From Anaerolineales bacterium (GTDB lineage Bacteria > Chloroflexota > Anaerolineae > Anaerolineales > Villigracilaceae): a DNA stretch of 34,853 bases. The stretch spans positions 1-34,853 of the forward strand of contig JAEURH010000032.1 of NCBI GenBank assembly GCA_016789365.1, in the 5' to 3' direction. The position numbers and the translations under genes are program-made. Below the pieces are notes generated by a model. It saw only the letters and a program-made list of their open reading frames with translations, had not been told where the DNA came from and did not search any database. Positions 31,973 through 34,853 of this stretch are shown here, piece after piece; the first letter of the stretch is position 1; the number at the start of each line of letters is the position of its first letter.

Positions 31973-32818
31973 ATGGCTTTGAAATCGAAAATCCGCTCGC
32001 TTATTTATCAGACCGAAAAGCAAATTCAAAACATGCGTTTCAATTCGCAAAATAATTTGCCTGTCTTGCTCGGCATTTCGTTTCCAAAAAGTGGCACACA
32101 TTTGCTCGACCAAATTTTGCTTGGCTTTTCAAATGTCGCGCCGTATGCAAAACGCCTGCATTCTTTTTATGCCGAGTATGAAGGCGAAAGTGGAAAAAAA
32201 CGCGCGCCTGAAAGTGCATTGGCTTGGCTTGATTCTTTGCAAAACAATGATGTTGCTTCAGCGCATTTGTTTGCCCGACCTGATGCAATCAAAAAAGTTT
32301 GCTCGCCAAAATTTATTCCCTATTTTATTTTTCGTGACCCGCGCGATGTGGTCGTCTCGCATGTGTTTTACGTCACCGAAATGGAATCAAAACATGTGCA
32401 TCATGCTTATTATCAATCGCTCCCAAATTTTGATGAGCGCCTCAAAGTCAGCATTTTAGGCAGGCAAGATACAAATATAGAATTTCCGAATATCGCCGAA
32501 CGTTTTGCGCCTTATCTCGATTGGTTGAATCAAAAAGAAGTTTTATCGATTCATTTTGAAGATTTGATTAATAATCGCACCGAAACATTGACTCACATCA
32601 TGAATCATTTTCTGGATAAAGTTCCGCTTCAAACTAGCCGACAATTGATTCTTGATTCTTTGGAAGCGTCTATTAACCCGACCAAATCCCCAACCTTTCG
32701 CTCTGGAAAAACAGGTGAGTGGAAAAAGCATTTCAATGAGCAACATAAACAAATTTTCAAAGAAGTTGCTGGAGATTTGTTACTTAAACTTGGTTATGAA
32801 AAGGATAATACTTGGTGA
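31973..32818 (+). CDS. PAPS-dependent sulfotransferase (copy 2)
   Basis: In this 281-residue protein the 5'-phosphosulfate loop is PKSGTHLL (38-45) and the 3'-phosphate site is FIFRDPRDVVVSHVFY. The C-terminus RSGKTGEWKKHF, then GDLLLKLGYEKDNTW, matches the paralogue at 20780 almost residue for residue. It overlaps the GT2 gene by four bases. No clear Shine-Dalgarno sequence was seen. It probably modifies the same type of glycan at another position. Confidence 0.92.
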   Translation: MALKSKIRSLIYQTEKQIQNMRFNSQNNLPVLLGISFPKSGTHLLDQILLGFSNVAPYAKRLHSFYAEYEGESGKKRAPESALAWLDSLQNNDVASAHLFARPDAIKKVCSPKFIPYFIFRDPRDVVVSHVFYVTEMESKHVHHAYYQSLPNFDERLKVSILGRQDTNIEFPNIAERFAPYLDWLNQKEVLSIHFEDLINNRTETLTHIMNHFLDKVPLQTSRQLILDSLEASINPTKSPTFRSGKTGEWKKHFNEQHKQIFKEVAGDLLLKLGYEKDNTW

Positions 32819-33750
32819 CCTGCTCTATTGTTATCCGCGCTTATAACGAAGAAAAACACATTGGACGTTTGCTCGAAGGCATCAAACAGCAAACAGTCAA
32901 AAATGTGGAAATTATTTTAGTTGATTCAGGTTCCACTGATTCAACTGCTTCAATTGCAGAATCTTTTGGCGTAAAGATTGTCAAAATCCCAGCGGATGAA
33001 TTTACATTCGGACGTTCACTCAATTATGGAATTAAAGAAGCGAAACAGGACTTGGTTGTCATTGCTAGTGCGCATGTTTATCCAGTATATCCTGATTGGT
33101 TAGAGACTTTGCTCAATCCATTCAAAGATGAAAAAATTGCATTGACCTACGGAAAACAACGCGCACCTGACTTCGCAAAATTTTCTGAAAAACAAATTTT
33201 TTATCAATGGTATCCAGACCTGACCAATTTGAATCAAGTCACTGCGTTTTGTAACAATGCCAATGCTGCCATCAGAAAAAGTTTATGGGACAAACACAAT
33301 TATGATGAAACATTAACAGGTCTCGAAGATTTGGAATGGAGTAAATGGGCAAAAGAGGGAAGTTACAAAATTGCTTACATCGCTGAAGCCGAGATTATTC
33401 ATATCCACAACGAAACACCCAGCGGAGTTTATAACCGTTACCGACGTGAAGCGATGGCGTTAAGAAAAATTTACCCCGAAGCACATTTCAATTTTTATGA
33501 TTTTCTGCGATTAACAGTGACAAATATTTTCAGTGACCTATGGCACGCCTTACGAGAAAAAGTTTTACTAAAAAATTTTTTCTCTATCTTTTGGTTCCGC
33601 TTCATGCAATTTCATGGCACACGTATGGGACATCGTGAGACCAGTCTAGTCACACCGCAGTTGAGGGAAACTTTTTATTATGCGAGGGGAAGAAAAATGA
33701 AAGATGAAAGAGAAAGGGAAGTACCACCAATTCAATATAAAGAAGATTGA
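32815..33750 (+). CDS. GT2 family glycosyltransferase
   Basis: This 311-residue GT-A protein begins VTCSIVIRAYNEEKHIGRLL; DSGSTDST and GLEDLEWSKW follow. The acidic DxD region appears as VIASAHVYP, with His rather than the usual Asp pair, so metal binding should be checked. It starts with GTG overlapping the sulfotransferase TGA; a TTG one codon earlier is possible. No membrane segment is certain. It probably adds a sugar to the growing glycan. Confidence 0.9.
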   Translation: MTCSIVIRAYNEEKHIGRLLEGIKQQTVKNVEIILVDSGSTDSTASIAESFGVKIVKIPADEFTFGRSLNYGIKEAKQDLVVIASAHVYPVYPDWLETLLNPFKDEKIALTYGKQRAPDFAKFSEKQIFYQWYPDLTNLNQVTAFCNNANAAIRKSLWDKHNYDETLTGLEDLEWSKWAKEGSYKIAYIAEAEIIHIHNETPSGVYNRYRREAMALRKIYPEAHFNFYDFLRLTVTNIFSDLWHALREKVLLKNFFSIFWFRFMQFHGTRMGHRETSLVTPQLRETFYYARGRKMKDEREREVPPIQYKED

Positions 33751-33776
33751 TAAGCCCTTTTTATTTTCGGTATAAT
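33747..33776 (+). promoter_or_regulatory. Promoter for the GNAT gene
   Basis: TTGATA (33747-33752), 18 bases, TATAAT (33771-33776). The -35 overlaps the GT2 stop. The leader of about 60 bases contains CTAATCT-type short repeats and no Shine-Dalgarno sequence. Confidence 0.6.
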
Positions 33777-33842
33777 CCATAAACCGAATCCCGATTTACT
33801 AATCTCTAATCTCCAGTCTCAAATTACTACTTACCAATTACC

Positions 33843-34661
33843 ATGAACCTACGCCCTGCCTCCGAATTCCCCCTCTCCCAACTCGCAGACTTAATGACTC
33901 GCAGTTTTGAAGGTTATTTTGTGCCAATTAACATCACCGAGTCCGCATTATTGACTATGCTCAAACGCGATAGCATAGACTTAACTTCCAGCCGTGTGAT
34001 GATGAAAGAAGATAAACCCATTGGCATTGCATTAATCGCACGCCGTGGCTGGACGAGTCGACTCGCGGCGATGGGCATTTTATCTGAAGGTAGGAATCAA
34101 AGTTTGGGTACACAGACCATGCACAAATTAATTGAAGAAGCGAAAGAACGTCAAGATAAAGAAATGATTCTTGAAGTCATCGAACAAAATACAGCGGGCG
34201 TCAAGTTATATGAAAAAGTTGGATTCAAAAAAATAAGAAGATTAGTTGGATATAAACTTGAAAATCCGCAAGTTGAATCAAATGAAGAATTAAAAGAAAT
34301 TGATATTCGTGAATTAGCAAGGTTGGTTACATATCACGGACTCAAAGATTTGCCGTGGCAACTTTCAGGCACAACCATCATGCAACACACACCGCCATCG
34401 CGCGCGTTCAAATTAAATGATGCTTATTGTTTAATCAGCAATCCCGATGCAACTGATATTGTCATTTGGTCTGTGTTAGTAAAATCGCGTTCACGTGGCG
34501 CAGGCTTGAGCAATGTGATGATAAAAACTTTATTCAAAAAATTTCAAAATAAAATTTGGCATGTGCCAGCAATTTATCCTGAAGAAATGTCTTTCATTTT
34601 TGAACAAGTGGGCATGCAACGCGAAAATATTTCACAATGGCAAATGAGTTTGAATCTGTAA
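33843..34661 (+). CDS. GNAT family N-acetyltransferase
   Basis: In this 272-residue protein the N-terminal half has a GNAT acetyl-CoA site around GILSEGRNQSLGTQTMHKL, then EVIEQNTAGVKLYEKVGFKKIRR, the usual last strand and helix. The C-terminal half (about 150-272) may be a second, degenerate GNAT fold. It could N-acylate an amino sugar of this pathway, but many GNATs act elsewhere. Confidence 0.83.
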   Translation: MNLRPASEFPLSQLADLMTRSFEGYFVPINITESALLTMLKRDSIDLTSSRVMMKEDKPIGIALIARRGWTSRLAAMGILSEGRNQSLGTQTMHKLIEEAKERQDKEMILEVIEQNTAGVKLYEKVGFKKIRRLVGYKLENPQVESNEELKEIDIRELARLVTYHGLKDLPWQLSGTTIMQHTPPSRAFKLNDAYCLISNPDATDIVIWSVLVKSRSRGAGLSNVMIKTLFKKFQNKIWHVPAIYPEEMSFIFEQVGMQRENISQWQMSLNL

Positions 34662-34673
34662 TAAAATAAAAAC

Positions 34674-34853
34674 ATGAAACTCGCCGCCCTTGTGCCCATG
34701 CGCCATCACAGCCAGCGCGTGCCTGGCAAAAATTATCGTCCGCTTGCGGGCAAACCACTTTTTCATCACATCATCGAAACTTTAATTAAAGTTCCCGAAA
34801 TTGAATCGATAATGATTGATACCGATTCAAAACCTATTTTAGATGAAGTGCCC
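34674..34853 (+). CDS. Second cytidylyltransferase (CMP-sugar synthetase), 5' part only
   Basis: Sixty codons run to the window edge. The N-terminus has LVPMRHHSQRVPGKNYRPLAGKPL, the nucleotide-binding motif of acylneuraminate/KDO cytidylyltransferases, then IESIMIDTDSKPI. It is not a copy of the N-terminal domain at 18547. It starts 12 bases after the GNAT stop. Sugar specificity is unknown. Confidence 0.85.
   Translation, partial: MKLAALVPMRHHSQRVPGKNYRPLAGKPLFHHIIETLIKVPEIESIMIDTDSKPILDEVP

Overview
The window looks like a chromosomal segment of an uncultured or little-studied member of the Chloroflexota, probably class Anaerolineae. This is inference, from AT-leaning DNA, a secreted beta-helix protein and a FAS1 lipoprotein with Thr/Pro-rich linkers, an abundance of short palindromic intergenic repeats, and the gene families present. 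No rRNA, tRNA, transposase, phage gene or CRISPR array was seen.

Region 1 (1-4568) carries a pterin module. Phenylalanine 4-hydroxylase is transcribed divergently from a short-chain reductase with the Asp-Tyr-Lys triad of pteridine reductases. That gene is followed by folB and folK, and folE converges on them. Together they could make a reduced pterin and supply it to the hydroxylase. A partial gene of unknown function lies at the left edge.

Region 2 (4605-14118) is mostly unlinked housekeeping: a secreted beta-helix protein, a DnaQ-like exonuclease with a WYL-like tail, a FrnE-type DsbA protein, a DUF4173-type membrane protein, a glgP-rhodanese pair and a double-FAS1 lipoprotein. The 522-base gap before the rhodanese gene holds a compact free-standing unit: a consensus promoter, an 18-codon reading frame with a very strong ribosome binding site, several mutually exclusive RNA pairings and a terminator.

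Region 3 (14206-23336) is a same-strand locus that appears to build a sulfated surface glycan. A fused ATP sulfurylase/APS kinase makes PAPS. A GT-C glycosyltransferase, an SDR, a CMP-sugar synthetase fused to a HAD phosphatase and a short NeuB-type synthase point to an activated nonulosonic acid. Two PAPS-type sulfotransferases and a class IV aminotransferase follow. Three junctions in this series carry hairpin-forming spacers directly before starts that lack a Shine-Dalgarno sequence.

Region 4 (23350-28761) is a tightly coupled three-gene operon: a DNA2-like helicase, a second SF1 helicase with a degenerate nuclease-like N-terminus, and a capsule-type GT-B protein. The helicase pair inside a glycan locus is a candidate defence or DNA-processing module that I cannot assign to a named system.

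Region 5 (28766-34853) holds a vapBC pair with a visible operator, a second GT-C membrane protein, a PlsC-type acyltransferase, a third sulfotransferase overlapping a GT2 glycosyltransferase, a GNAT protein and the start of a second cytidylyltransferase. The glycan theme therefore continues past the right edge.
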